64,000 bases of DNA, taken from the NCBI GenBank assembly GCA_964291485.2, contig OZ220224.1, positions 4,278,001 through 4,342,000 on the forward strand, in the 5' to 3' direction. Shown here in pieces: positions 43,418 to 52,768 of this stretch. Origin of the DNA: Kistimonas sp964291485 (lineage in GTDB: Bacteria > Pseudomonadota > Gammaproteobacteria > Pseudomonadales > Endozoicomonadaceae). The first letter of the stretch is position 1. The number at the start of each line of letters is the position of its first letter. A program made the position numbers and the translations under genes. Below the pieces are notes generated by a model, which was given only the letters and a program-made list of their open reading frames with translations, was not told where the DNA came from and ran no database searches.

Positions 43418-44299
43418 TCACGGGGCTTCATGGCGACGAGTCCGGTTTTCGTCATGGTCGTGATCCAGTGCGCTTTGACTGTCCTCACCACAATAGTGGC
43501 CACCGGCACTATTCATTAAGGGTTCCACCACACTGGTAAACAGCAACCCCGCCAAAACACCACCAATAACAGGCCCAGCAACATAGACAGTAAGGAATCC
43601 AAAATGATCGTCGGGGAGTGCGGCCTTTCCCCAACCACTGAGCATGCTCAGCAGCCGGGGCGAAAGGTCTCTTGCCGGGTTAAGCCCTGCCTGTGTCAGT
43701 GGTGCGATAATCGAGATAATGGCTGTAACAGTGAGGCCTATAAAAAAGGGAGCCAGTGTCTTATCAGGCCTTCCCGTATTACAGCCTTCCGTCAAGGCAA
43801 GAATCATAAAAACAAGGGCGAATGTTCCCATGCCTTCTGCAAATAAAGCATTGGTGGTGGATACCGATGCCACATTCCCTGCCATGGGGTTGGGATAAAA
43901 TTCCCCAAATATCATGGCGCTTGCGACAGATGCATCGGTACCACGCACGATCTCATGGGCTGCCTCAAACTGGATAATGGAACTGGAAAACAACCAATAC
44001 AGAAACATTGCCGCAACCAGTGCACCGGCAAACTGGGCACCAAGATACCAGGGAAGCAAAGCCACAGACATCCTTCGACTGACAACCATGGCAATACTGA
44101 CCGCAGGATTAAGATGTGCGCAGGAAAGCCTGCGGGTCGCATAAATAGCCAGTGTCACCGCTAACCCCCAGATGATCGCTACCTGAAAAAGTCCCACATG
44201 GGCTGAAAACAGAACCGTTACCGCCACTGAGCCGCAGCCCAGAAAAACGATAATAAATGTGCCAATAAACTCTCCGACAAACTCCTTCGAATATGTCAT
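43418..44299 (-). CDS. MIP-family channel, glycerol facilitator type
   Basis: 293 codons with six membrane segments and two NPA half-helices: AHLNPAVSIAM and GLNPARDLSPRLLS. The Asp after NPAR is the hallmark of the glycerol-conducting (GlpF-like) branch rather than strict water channels. It probably allows passage of glycerol or similar small neutral solutes through the inner membrane. No glpK or glpD is adjacent. It is divergent from the PLP enzyme at 44547. Confidence 0.88.
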   Translation of the reverse strand: MTYSKEFVGEFIGTFIIVFLGCGSVAVTVLFSAHVGLFQVAIIWGLAVTLAIYATRRLSCAHLNPAVSIAMVVSRRMSVALLPWYLGAQFAGALVAAMFLYWLFSSSIIQFEAAHEIVRGTDASVASAMIFGEFYPNPMAGNVASVSTTNALFAEGMGTFALVFMILALTEGCNTGRPDKTLAPFFIGLTVTAIISIIAPLTQAGLNPARDLSPRLLSMLSGWGKAALPDDHFGFLTVYVAGPVIGGVLAGLLFTSVVEPLMNSAGGHYCGEDSQSALDHDHDENRTRRHEAP

Positions 44300-44402
44300 T
44301 GATGAAACTCTCAGCTGAAAACGACTTGATATAACGTCTTTCAGCGTGCAGCCGTAAAAACGCTATAGGGACAAAAAGATAAATACCCGCAGCCAATGAA
44401 TC

Positions 44403-44419
44403 GTTTGACGGAACGTCAA
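44403..44419. promoter_or_regulatory. Palindrome between divergent genes (possible operator)
   Basis: TTTGACG-GAA-CGTCAAA is a perfect 7-bp inverted repeat in the 247-bp divergent gap between the channel gene and the PLP enzyme gene. It resembles a dimeric repressor site. The rest of the gap shows no strong promoter. Confidence 0.4.
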
Positions 44420-44546
44420 AAATCGTCCCGTAAGAAAATCTTCAGGGGACTATTCATAAGTGGAACGGAAGTAGCACATACGGATTTGCCTGAAGCAAAG
44501 TGACAGGGATAAAGTAGTTGATAAGGGACAAAGAAGGAATTCAATC

Positions 44547-46313
44547 ATGAGCATGGATCCGCTGGCATCAGCCCGACGCCTTTCACCCCGAAGAAAAACC
44601 TCCTCTGCCGCCTCCATTGACGAACTAACCCATGAGCAGCTTCATCATTTTGGCATAGACCCGGCTTCAGCCATGGGCGAGAAACTTGAAGCCGTTACTG
44701 CCAACCTCTATCGCTCTGGTCATAGTATTGATGAATTGCTAAGCACTACTTTCAGCCTGCTCGACACTCTGTCGCACAATGATCGAATCAGCTACTTCAA
44801 TGCCAAGAAGTTTCTCTGCTTTCAGCTGGCCAAACTGATTGATACGTTACAACCGTCCATGAAAGGCGATTACCAGGCACTCGCCTTTTCTGATAAAAGC
44901 CGCTCGGTTAAGGGTGAGCACCCACTGTTTTGCAATGTCAGCGCTCTGTTCTCTGCGACACCTGCAGTAGTCAGAACAGCGACCTATTTATATGCCTGCA
45001 CTGAATGGGTGGACGATGCATTCCATGGTCGGGAGAGCACTCATCCGATTTATACCCGTCTGCTGAATCCGACCTCAATGGCATTGGCCAACAGCATGGT
45101 TGATCTTGAGGCTGGCCCGCTTGCCGGTGAATATCTGGCCTGGAACTTCAACAGTGGCATGGCCGCTATTGACGCATTGCTCAGTAATCAGCTGCGTCAT
45201 GGTGATATTCTTATCGTTTCGCGCAATGTTTATGGTGGCACCCACCAGTTACTGCATGATTACTTTGCCCGAACGGATCGACTGGCAATAGAACTGGTCT
45301 GGTTCGACGGTTATACCCACGACGATTTCCAGCGGGTACTCGAAGATACCAGGACACGATATGCTGATGCACTGAGTAATGGGAAAAATCTCAGTATCTA
45401 TCTTGAATCACCCTGCAACCCCCACGGTTATGTACTCGATGTTCCCGCCATCTGCCAGCTCGCCCACCAACACAACCATACCGTGATGCTGGACGCCACC
45501 CTGGCAACCCCATTCCTGCAAAAACCGCTACAACACAACGATGCAAATAAACGACCGGATTTCCTTATTCACAGTTACACAAAAGATATCTCCGGCAGTG
45601 GCAGTACAACCGCAGGCGTAGTGATTGGGAGAAACCACCGAATGTTTATCCCCAAGGGCGATACCGCTGAAGGGCTTAACTGGGATCAGAGCCTGTTCTG
45701 GGATGTCTACTATATAAAAGGCAGCTTTCTGGATGCCGACAAAGCCATTGATGTCTATAACGGCATGAAGACTCTGGAATCTCGAATGCTGGGAAAATGC
45801 ATCAACACCCGGGTATTTGCAGAATTCCTCGCTTCTCATCCAGCAATACAGGTAAACAGTAACGCCATTGCCAGCAATCCCAACCGTGCGCTTTGCGAGG
45901 AGCAGCAATACCTGGGATTACCCAGCCCACTGTTCAGCATTGATTTTGAGCAGGCCAATATTCCCAAGGAAGCATTCACCCGATTCTTTGATGCGCTGGA
46001 ACCGGCTTTCAGCCATATGGTCAGCCTGGGCCAGAGCAACACCCTGCTGCTATGCCCTGCGCTGACGTCGCATTCAGAACTCAGTGAACAGGCGCTCGAC
46101 GATGCCGGTATTACCCCAACCACTATCCGAATTGCGATGGGCAATGAGAACCCGTTGGATCTGATCATCCATTTCCGCGCAGCGGCAGAATGCCATATTG
46201 ATCCAGTGCTCCCCGGCTTTTCTTCACAATTTATTGGACAGGATGCTGTTAACTTGTTGCTGAAAAGTATTTACCTTGAAACACATACCGAACATATAGA
46301 AAGCAGTCTGTAA
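44547..46313 (+). CDS. PLP-dependent enzyme of the Cys/Met metabolism family with a long N-terminal extension
   Basis: 588 codons; AAGGA lies eight bases before the ATG. Residues from about 165 show the trans-sulfuration fold-type I pattern: YTRLLNPTSMALANSMVDLE, the cofactor-binding SRNVYGGTHQLL, LDATLATPFLQKP, and the PLP lysine in HSYTKDISGSGS (about K346). The family includes cystathionine gamma-synthase, methionine gamma-lyase and O-acetylhomoserine sulfhydrylase, usually near 400 residues. Here about 150 extra N-terminal residues precede the core, and the substrate cannot be assigned. It stands alone, divergent from the channel gene. Confidence 0.85.
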   Translation: MSMDPLASARRLSPRRKTSSAASIDELTHEQLHHFGIDPASAMGEKLEAVTANLYRSGHSIDELLSTTFSLLDTLSHNDRISYFNAKKFLCFQLAKLIDTLQPSMKGDYQALAFSDKSRSVKGEHPLFCNVSALFSATPAVVRTATYLYACTEWVDDAFHGRESTHPIYTRLLNPTSMALANSMVDLEAGPLAGEYLAWNFNSGMAAIDALLSNQLRHGDILIVSRNVYGGTHQLLHDYFARTDRLAIELVWFDGYTHDDFQRVLEDTRTRYADALSNGKNLSIYLESPCNPHGYVLDVPAICQLAHQHNHTVMLDATLATPFLQKPLQHNDANKRPDFLIHSYTKDISGSGSTTAGVVIGRNHRMFIPKGDTAEGLNWDQSLFWDVYYIKGSFLDADKAIDVYNGMKTLESRMLGKCINTRVFAEFLASHPAIQVNSNAIASNPNRALCEEQQYLGLPSPLFSIDFEQANIPKEAFTRFFDALEPAFSHMVSLGQSNTLLLCPALTSHSELSEQALDDAGITPTTIRIAMGNENPLDLIIHFRAAAECHIDPVLPGFSSQFIGQDAVNLLLKSIYLETHTEHIESSL

Positions 46314-46314
46314 G

Positions 46315-47055
46315 TTAATCGCGAGAAGTTAGTTGGTCTATCTTCTCGCGATTGAGTATTCCCTCTATAAATACGTATACCTCTTCACGCTCTTTATGAG
46401 CCTTAGATTTAGTAGACAAGGGAAAGAGCTTTGATAGTATGACAAAATTATTGCCTCTTTTTGTCTCTATGGAAGGATCAGCACCACTCTGCAATAACAG
46501 AAAGGCCATAGCATACTGAGTAGTAATAGCAGTCTCGTGTAACGGCGTATACCCACCGTTATTTTGCATATGAATATCTGCGCCTGCCTCTAATAAAAGC
46601 TTGATATTCTCAGCATGTCCCTTCGCAACCGCTCAATACAAGGGGGACGAGCCAATTGCATTTTTCAGATTGGCATCACCATCATAGTCTATCGCCATGC
46701 TAAGCCACTCCTCATCAGCCATAGACGCAGACAGGTGCATGACGCTATGCAATTTACTGGTTCCAAATATTAGATTGGGATTTGTTCCATGTTGAAGAAG
46801 CGTCCTGTAACCAACTTTATTGCTTTTTTGAAGAGCCCAAAACAACACCGGCGTTCCCTGATACCCTAATGTATTTACATCGACTTCTGCCAGCAGCTTC
46901 TTCATTTTCGAGACATTCCCTCGCGCAGACGCTTTTGCCAGAAGCACAAGTTGTGGCTCTTTGTAAATTTCATCTGCGCTCATATAAAACAGAGGCTTCT
47001 CCGTAGCCTCTACCAATACGGGCACGAAACAAAGCAGTAAAAAGGCTTTGATCAT
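46315..47055 (-). pseudogene. Secreted ankyrin-repeat protein interrupted by one in-frame stop
   Basis: Two open stretches (46633-47055 and 46315-46632) lie in the same frame, split by one TGA at 46633-46635. The first begins with a signal peptide (MIKAFLLLCFVPVLVEAT) and ankyrin-like repeats (ASARGNVSKMKKLLAEVDVN, YQGTPVLFWALQKSNKVGYR). After the stop the reading goes on AVAKGHAENIKLLLEAGADI and NGGYTPLHETAITTQYAM, further repeats. At the stop the pattern SPLY-*-AVAKGH expects a Trp, so TGG to TGA is the simplest explanation. About 246 residues if restored. Confidence 0.85.
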
Positions 47056-47184
47056 TGTTAAATAGTACCGACCAATTTTTGATGAGAAAGTAGGATCAAG
47101 AAGACTCTATCGTGTTTAGGTTTGTGCCACTTTTCAGTTTTAAACCGAGATTGCGACACCACCAATGCATTCAAATGGAAGTCA

Positions 47185-48723
47185 TTATCTTCGCCGCACC
47201 AGTTTCTCTATCGTCAATCCAACCCCTGCGAGAGAAACCAGCTTTCGTAATCCGGCTGGACGCACCACGGTTGCCAGCAGGCGATCCATCAACGCCAGCT
47301 TTTCCCTGGAATAGGGATACCAGTTAGGCTCACGCTTTCCGCGGGTCGGATCAATCAAGACCGCTTTGGAGCGCGTCATTCCCAGCAACCCTTCAGCACC
47401 TTTCATACGGCCATAGCCGGAATACTTCACACCACCAAACGGCAGGTGCACATTCCCTTCCGTGAGCATGACATTGTTAACGTTGACGCAACCGGTTTCC
47501 AATGCACGGGTGACCCGATCAGCCCGCGTAGAATCCTGTGTCCAAAGACTGGTGCTCAAGCCGAAATCACAGGCATTATGTCGGGCAATAACTTCGTCTT
47601 CGGAAGTGAAACGGTAAACAGATACCACCGGGCCAAACGTTTCTTCCCTGGCAACCAACATTTCATCAGTGACACCAGCGACAAGTGTCGGCTGGAAAAA
47701 ACGACTACCGGCTTCCAGGCGCTGACCACCGCAAAGAATCTGTGCGCCTTTTCCCCTGACATCTGCCAGATGGCAGTCAATGATATCTGCCTGAAAATCC
47801 GTGGTAATCGCACCAACATCCGCATTCCCATCCAACCCCAGCGTACTGGCTTCCAGTTCCTTTTTCAGGCGTTCAACGAATGTGTCATAGATAGAGTCAT
47901 GCACAAACAAACGTTCTGTCGCCGTACAACTCTGACCACTGTTATGCATATTGCCCCAGGTCGCAGCAGCAACGGCTCGATCCATATCCGCGTCATCAAA
48001 GACAATCATCGCATCCTTGGCGCCCAGCTCCATTACAACAGGAATCACCATAGGTGCAGCCTGTGCCAGAATTTTTTTGCCGGTACGCCCACTACCGGTG
48101 AAAGCAATCATGTCGGGTCGCATGGCAATCAGTTGTTGTGCAGTTTCACCACCACCTTGCACGACAGTCAGCGCTTCTGACAATAACGGCGAAAGGCTGA
48201 CTATCTCTTTAAAAACATCAGCCATCGGTGTTTGCTCGGAGGGTTTGATGATCACGGCATTGCCTGCTGCAAAGGCAAACATGGCCGCCGTCATGGCAAT
48301 GGCCAGCGGCAGATTCCAGGGCGATATCACCAGCACCACGCCCCGGGCTTCATGATAAATACGGGATTTTTTCCCCAGCAAGGTGATCGGTGTCGGGACT
48401 TTCTGATCCCGGAGTATCTTGTCAGCGTTATCCACCAGCCACTGGCAATCTTCCACTAGCTGGAACAGGTCTGAAATCATCGCATCTGTACGACACCGCC
48501 CTGTTTCTTCAACAATCCTGTCGAGTAAACGTTCCCGATTTGCCATCAAGTAATCGATCAGTCGGCAAATTTCTGCCTGACGCTCTTTAACCGACGTTTG
48601 CCGGAGCTTCGCAGCACCTTCCCTGGCCTTGGCAAAGGCAGCTCTGATGTCAGATTCTGACGGATCTTCAATCGTATAGAGGGAAGCACCTGTGACAGGG
48701 TTATTAACAGGAATAGCGTTCAT
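47185..48723 (-). CDS. Aldehyde dehydrogenase family protein
   Basis: 512 codons. The NAD(P)-binding region (VLVISPWNLPLAIAMTAAMF, IIKPSEQTPM), the general base in MELGAKDAMIVFDDAD and the catalytic cysteine in NSGQSCTATERLFVH are intact, as is CVNVNNVMLTEGNVHLPFGG. It oxidises an aldehyde to the acid with NAD(P)+. The sequence resembles the succinate-semialdehyde/coniferyl-aldehyde branch, but the substrate is not clear. The C-terminus has an extra about 40 residues after the core. No operon partners. Confidence 0.9.
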   Translation of the reverse strand: MNAIPVNNPVTGASLYTIEDPSESDIRAAFAKAREGAAKLRQTSVKERQAEICRLIDYLMANRERLLDRIVEETGRCRTDAMISDLFQLVEDCQWLVDNADKILRDQKVPTPITLLGKKSRIYHEARGVVLVISPWNLPLAIAMTAAMFAFAAGNAVIIKPSEQTPMADVFKEIVSLSPLLSEALTVVQGGGETAQQLIAMRPDMIAFTGSGRTGKKILAQAAPMVIPVVMELGAKDAMIVFDDADMDRAVAAATWGNMHNSGQSCTATERLFVHDSIYDTFVERLKKELEASTLGLDGNADVGAITTDFQADIIDCHLADVRGKGAQILCGGQRLEAGSRFFQPTLVAGVTDEMLVAREETFGPVVSVYRFTSEDEVIARHNACDFGLSTSLWTQDSTRADRVTRALETGCVNVNNVMLTEGNVHLPFGGVKYSGYGRMKGAEGLLGMTRSKAVLIDPTRGKREPNWYPYSREKLALMDRLLATVVRPAGLRKLVSLAGVGLTIEKLVRRR

Positions 48724-48822
48724 GGCTGGCTCCGGATTCTATTCTTATTGTGATAATCACCAGAAAACAAAACGATCGTACCACAAACAAAGAATCGTGC
48801 ACGTCGATTGAGCTGCAGATAC

Positions 48823-48852
48823 AAAAAAGGCAGGGATGATCCCTGCCTTTTT
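48823..48852 (-). terminator. Terminator after ilvC
   Basis: AAAAAGGCAGGGA-TCA-TCCCTGCCTTTTT on the minus strand, a perfect stem with T-tracts on both sides, 17 bp after the ilvC stop. It ends the ilvI-ilvN-ilvC operon. Confidence 0.95.
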
Positions 48853-48868
48853 CAATACGAAAGAACGA

Positions 48869-49885
48869 TCAGTTCTTGTCTTTATCCACCAGCTTGTTAG
48901 CTGCAATCCAAGGCATCATTTCACGCAGCCTGGCACCCACCTGCTCAATGGGGTGTGCCGCATTGTTGCGACGATACGCTGTCATGGACGGATAGTTAGT
49001 CGCACCTTCCGTGATGAACATCTTGGCATATTCACCGTTCTGGATACGCTTGAGTGCATTGCGCATCGCCTGACGGGACTCTTCGTTGATGACTTCAGGA
49101 CCCGTCACATACTCACCATACTCCGCGTTGTTGGAAATGGAGTAGTTCATGTTGGCAATGCCGCCTTCGTACATCAGGTCGACGATCAGCTTCAGCTCGT
49201 GCAGACACTCAAAGTAAGCCATTTCCGGCGCATAACCGGCTTCGGTGAGAGTCTCAAAACCAGCCTTGACCAGTTCTACCGCACCACCGCACAGCACAGC
49301 CTGCTCACCGAACAGATCGGTTTCAGTCTCATCTTTAAACGTGGTCTCGATGATACCGGTACGACCGCCACCGACACCGGCAGCATAAGAAAGCGCTAAC
49401 TGCTTGGCGTTGCCGGATGCATCCTGATAAATCGCTACCAGGTCAGGAATACCACCGCCTTTCACAAACTCGGAACGGACAGTGTGACCAGGTGCTTTAG
49501 GCGCGACCATGATAACGTCCAGATCAGCGCGCGGCACCACTTGGTTGTAGTGGATGGAGAAACCATGGGCAAAGGCTAGAGTTGCGCCTTCTTTCAGGTT
49601 GGGTTCGACCTCATTGCAATACAGTTGCGCCTGGAATTCGTCGGGGGTCAGGATCATGACCACATCCGCCTGACTCACGGCTTCGGCCACTTCTTTTACC
49701 GCCAGGCCCGCACTTTCCGCCTTGCTCCAGGAGGCTGATCCCTTGCGCAGAGCAACCGTCACCTCAACGCCGGAATCTTTCAGGTTGTTGGCATGGGCGT
49801 GCCCCTGGGAACCATAGCCGACAATGGTCACGCGCTTGTTCTGGATGATGGAGAGATCACAGTCTCTGTCGTAATACACTTTCAT
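48869..49885 (-). CDS. ilvC: Ketol-acid reductoisomerase (class I)
   Basis: 338 codons from ATG at 49885 (MKVYYDRDCDLSIIQNKRVT); the longer reading to 49924 adds an unrelated N-terminus. The NADPH-binding motif GYGSQGHAHANNLKDSG and acidic metal ligands in the helical domain (DETETDLFGEQAVLCGGAVE, ECLHELKLIVDLMYEGGI) are intact. It is the short class I enzyme, unlike the 491-residue class II E. coli form. Second step of valine and isoleucine synthesis; last gene of the ilv operon. Confidence 0.97.
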   Translation of the reverse strand: MKVYYDRDCDLSIIQNKRVTIVGYGSQGHAHANNLKDSGVEVTVALRKGSASWSKAESAGLAVKEVAEAVSQADVVMILTPDEFQAQLYCNEVEPNLKEGATLAFAHGFSIHYNQVVPRADLDVIMVAPKAPGHTVRSEFVKGGGIPDLVAIYQDASGNAKQLALSYAAGVGGGRTGIIETTFKDETETDLFGEQAVLCGGAVELVKAGFETLTEAGYAPEMAYFECLHELKLIVDLMYEGGIANMNYSISNNAEYGEYVTGPEVINEESRQAMRNALKRIQNGEYAKMFITEGATNYPSMTAYRRNNAAHPIEQVGARLREMMPWIAANKLVDKDKN

Positions 49886-49967
49886 TTTATCCCGGACTCC
49901 TCGTTTCCAACCCACACTTATCATTCATTATTCAGACTGCTCGACTGGCGAACAGTTCATTTCGATC

Positions 49968-50459
49968 CTAGAGACTCAGGACCTTTTCACCCCGCGCGAT
50001 ACCAGTGACGCCGCTGCGAACCACTTCCAGAATCGTGCTTTCACCGACGGCTTCCAGGAAGGCATCCAGTTTTTCACCGGTACCCGCAAGCTGGATGGTG
50101 TAGACCGATGGTGTCACATCCACAATCTGCCCCCGGAATATATCAGCGCAACGTTTCACTTCTGCCCGCAACGGGCCGGACGCCTTGAGCTTCACCAGCA
50201 TCAGCTCCCGCTCGATGTGCGCCCCTTCGGTCAGATCCACCAGCTTAACCACATCAATCAGCTTGTTGAGCTGCTTGGTGATCTGTTCAATGGTTTCTGG
50301 CTTACCGATAGTGGTCACTGTCAGGCGCGACATGGTCGGATCTTCAGTCGGCGCCACGGTCAGTGTTTCTATGTTGTAGTTCCGCTGGGAAAAGAGACCG
50401 ACGATACGGGACAGGGCGCCGGGTTCGTTCTCTACCAGTACCGAAATAATGCGCCGCAT
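49968..50459 (-). CDS. ilvN: Acetolactate synthase small (regulatory) subunit
   Basis: 163 codons from ATG at 50459 (MRRIISVLVENEPGALSRIV), which overlaps the ilvI stop as TGATG. An ACT domain (GLFSQRNYNIETLTVAPTED) binds valine for feedback inhibition, and the C-domain contacts the large subunit. Length fits the E. coli IlvH type. Confidence 0.96.
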   Translation of the reverse strand: MRRIISVLVENEPGALSRIVGLFSQRNYNIETLTVAPTEDPTMSRLTVTTIGKPETIEQITKQLNKLIDVVKLVDLTEGAHIERELMLVKLKASGPLRAEVKRCADIFRGQIVDVTPSVYTIQLAGTGEKLDAFLEAVGESTILEVVRSGVTGIARGEKVLSL

Positions 50460-52186
50460 CAGGTCCGCTCCGTCTTGCTTAACCACATATCCCGCATGGA
50501 GCCTTCACGGATCTGCATCGGGTACACATGTTCGTTGGGATCTACATCCACATCCAGGAAGACGAGACGGTTGTTGAGGCTGAACGCTTCATGCAGCGCC
50601 GGTTCCAGATCAGCAGGACTGGAGACCTTGATGCCAACATGCCCATACGCTTCTGCCAGCTTGACGAAGTCCGGCAGGGATTCCATGTAGGAATGGGCAT
50701 AGCGGCTGTTGTACTGCATATCCTGCCACTGTCGCACCATGCCCAGCGCCTGGTTGTTCAGATTGATGACCTTCACATTCAGGTCGTACTGACGACAGGT
50801 GGACAGTTCCTGAATATTCATCTGGATACTGCCTTCACCGGTCACACAGGCCACCTCGGCATCGGGATAATGCAGTTTTACCCCCATGGCGGCAGGCAAC
50901 CCAAAGCCCATGGTGCCGAGACCACCGGAATTGATCCAGCGGTTAGGCTTATCAAAGCGATAATACTGGGAAGCGTACATCTGATGCTGGCCAACATCGG
51001 AGGTCACAAATGTATCGCGGTCTTTCGTCACCTCATACAGGGTTTCAATGACTTGCTGCGGCTTGATGATGGATTCATCACCTTTGTCATAGTTGAACAG
51101 GCCACCCCGACTGCTGCGCCACTCATCAATCTGCTTCCACCAGTTTTTCAGAGCATCGCTATCTGGTTCATACTCTTTTTCTACCAGATCCAGCATGTCG
51201 TTCAGTACGGTATCGACTGGTCCCACAATGGGCACATCCGCTGGAACATTCTTGGAAATACTGGCCGGATCAATATCAATATGAACGACTTTGGCCGTAG
51301 GACAGAACTTGGCCGTGCTATTCGTTACCCGATCATCAAAACGAACACCCACAGCGATAACCAGATCACTGTGATGCATAGCCAGGTTGGCACAGTAACT
51401 GCCATGCATCCCCAACATGCCGATGAACTGCTCATCACTGCCTGGGAATGAACCCAACCCCATCAGGGTATTGGTCACCGGCAAATTGAACTTCTTGGCC
51501 AGCTGCGTCAGCTGCTCTGAAGCCTTACCCAGCACAACACCACCACCGGCGTACAATACAGGACGCCGGGCCTGCATCAGGAGTTCAGTTGCTTTACGAA
51601 TCTGGCCGCTGTGCCCTTTGACCGGCGGTGCGTAAGAGCGAATCTTAACCTTGCTGGGGTAGTTATATTCGTACTTCTTGCTGATATCCGTAATGTCCTT
51701 GGGCAGGTCAACAACTACCGGCCCGGGACGACCACTCTGGGCAATGTAAAAAGCTTTCTTGATGGTTTCCGGAATATCCTCGGCACGCTTGACCAGGAAG
51801 CTGTGCTTCACGATGGGTCGGGAAATACCGACCATGTCCGTTTCCTGGAACATGTCGGTGCCAATAAATTCAGACGGCACCTGACCAGAAAGCACCACCA
51901 TTGGAATGGAATCCATATAGGCTGTGGCGATACCGGTAATGGTATTCGTTGCACCGGGACCGGAGGTCACCAGCGCCACGCCCGCCTTGCCACTGGCACG
52001 GGCATAACCATCCGCCATATGGGTGGCCGCCTGCTCATGGCGCACAAGAACGTGTGTAATTTTGTCCTGACGGAAAATCGCATCATAGACATGGAGAAGG
52101 GCGCCGCCCGGGTAGCCGTAGATATACTCGACCCCCTCATCGGCGAGGGCGCGAACCACCATGTCCGCACCGGATAGTAATTCCAC
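50459..52186 (-). CDS. ilvI: Acetolactate synthase large (catalytic) subunit
   Basis: 575 codons if started at GTG 52186 (VELLSGADMVVRALADEG), which fits the family length and has GAGGG eight bases upstream. An in-frame ATG at 52219 (MIGELVTEGKQ) with GGAAAG six bases before it is an alternative start. The ThDP glutamate lies in the YGYPGGALLHVYDAIF to GPGATNTITGIATAYMDSIP region, and the ThDP-metal motif is GEGSIQMNIQEL. It joins two pyruvates, or pyruvate and 2-ketobutyrate. Head of the ilvI-ilvN-ilvC operon. Confidence 0.95.
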   Translation of the reverse strand: MELLSGADMVVRALADEGVEYIYGYPGGALLHVYDAIFRQDKITHVLVRHEQAATHMADGYARASGKAGVALVTSGPGATNTITGIATAYMDSIPMVVLSGQVPSEFIGTDMFQETDMVGISRPIVKHSFLVKRAEDIPETIKKAFYIAQSGRPGPVVVDLPKDITDISKKYEYNYPSKVKIRSYAPPVKGHSGQIRKATELLMQARRPVLYAGGGVVLGKASEQLTQLAKKFNLPVTNTLMGLGSFPGSDEQFIGMLGMHGSYCANLAMHHSDLVIAVGVRFDDRVTNSTAKFCPTAKVVHIDIDPASISKNVPADVPIVGPVDTVLNDMLDLVEKEYEPDSDALKNWWKQIDEWRSSRGGLFNYDKGDESIIKPQQVIETLYEVTKDRDTFVTSDVGQHQMYASQYYRFDKPNRWINSGGLGTMGFGLPAAMGVKLHYPDAEVACVTGEGSIQMNIQELSTCRQYDLNVKVINLNNQALGMVRQWQDMQYNSRYAHSYMESLPDFVKLAEAYGHVGIKVSSPADLEPALHEAFSLNNRLVFLDVDVDPNEHVYPMQIREGSMRDMWLSKTERT

Positions 52187-52309
52187 TTGCTTACCCTCAG
52201 TCACGAGTTCACCGATCATTGTCTTCTTTCCAGGACGTCTTTGCTGTGTTGCACGTCATACCGCATCGGTAGACCCGCCAAAGCCGAGCCGGATTCTCTG
52301 TTGTTATTG

Positions 52310-52432
52310 TCAGCCAGTGGCAGCGTGTCGCGTAAATCCGTTACGTCGGTGGTGTTTCCCTGCACAACGATGGCATGCCAGTAGCCAGCGCTCGTAAATC
52401 AGACTTAAAAGGGCCTTGTCGTATAAGACCAT
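52310..52432 (-). CDS. Possible ilv leader peptide
   Basis: A 40-codon open frame in the 582-bp gap before ilvI, with AGGA five bases before its ATG. The first 18 residues, MVLYDKALLSLIYERWLL, contain eight branched-chain amino acids (Val, Leu, Ile). It lies between the predicted operon promoter and ilvI, as attenuator peptides do. A classical terminator/antiterminator pair after it was not evident. The 12-mer TGACAATAACAA occurs at its stop codon and again 220 bp upstream (52521-52532). Inference only. Confidence 0.4.
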   Translation of the reverse strand: MVLYDKALLSLIYERWLLACHRCAGKHHRRNGFTRHAATG

Positions 52433-52583
52433 TACATTCCTGTGCGGGTAACGCTTGCGGAATGCAGACCGGGTAACCTCCAGATTCTGAATGGTCGCAG
52501 AACCTGATCCCGGTGCTGTATTGTTATTGTCACTTGGATGGCCTTACCGGCAGATTGTGTCTACCGGCGCGCCAGGTGGGGCC

Positions 52584-52612
52584 ATTGTTGAATTTTCACC
52601 GTAAAGTGTCAA
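52584..52612 (-). promoter_or_regulatory. Candidate ilv operon promoter
   Basis: Minus strand TTGACA, a 17-bp spacer and AACAAT (4/6). It lies about 400 bp before ilvI, leaving a long leader. A second TTGACA occurs about 32 bp further upstream without a good -10. Confidence 0.55.
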
Positions 52613-52768
52613 TAGCGCGCCAGCCAACACCGGGCATGATTGTCAATAGGGATTCGTCCGGGATTCCGTTTTCATCTATTCCACAACCCAGCCTGTATAT
52701 TGGAACTCATAACAGGGAATATTTTTTGCGGTAAGATCACGCTAAAGTTAAACAAGCAATAACAACAA

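Noticed and set aside
46633..46635. TGA as selenocysteine or programmed recoding
   Set aside because: The repeat consensus expects Trp at this position, and no SECIS-like hairpin is apparent just downstream. Simple nonsense mutation is more likely.
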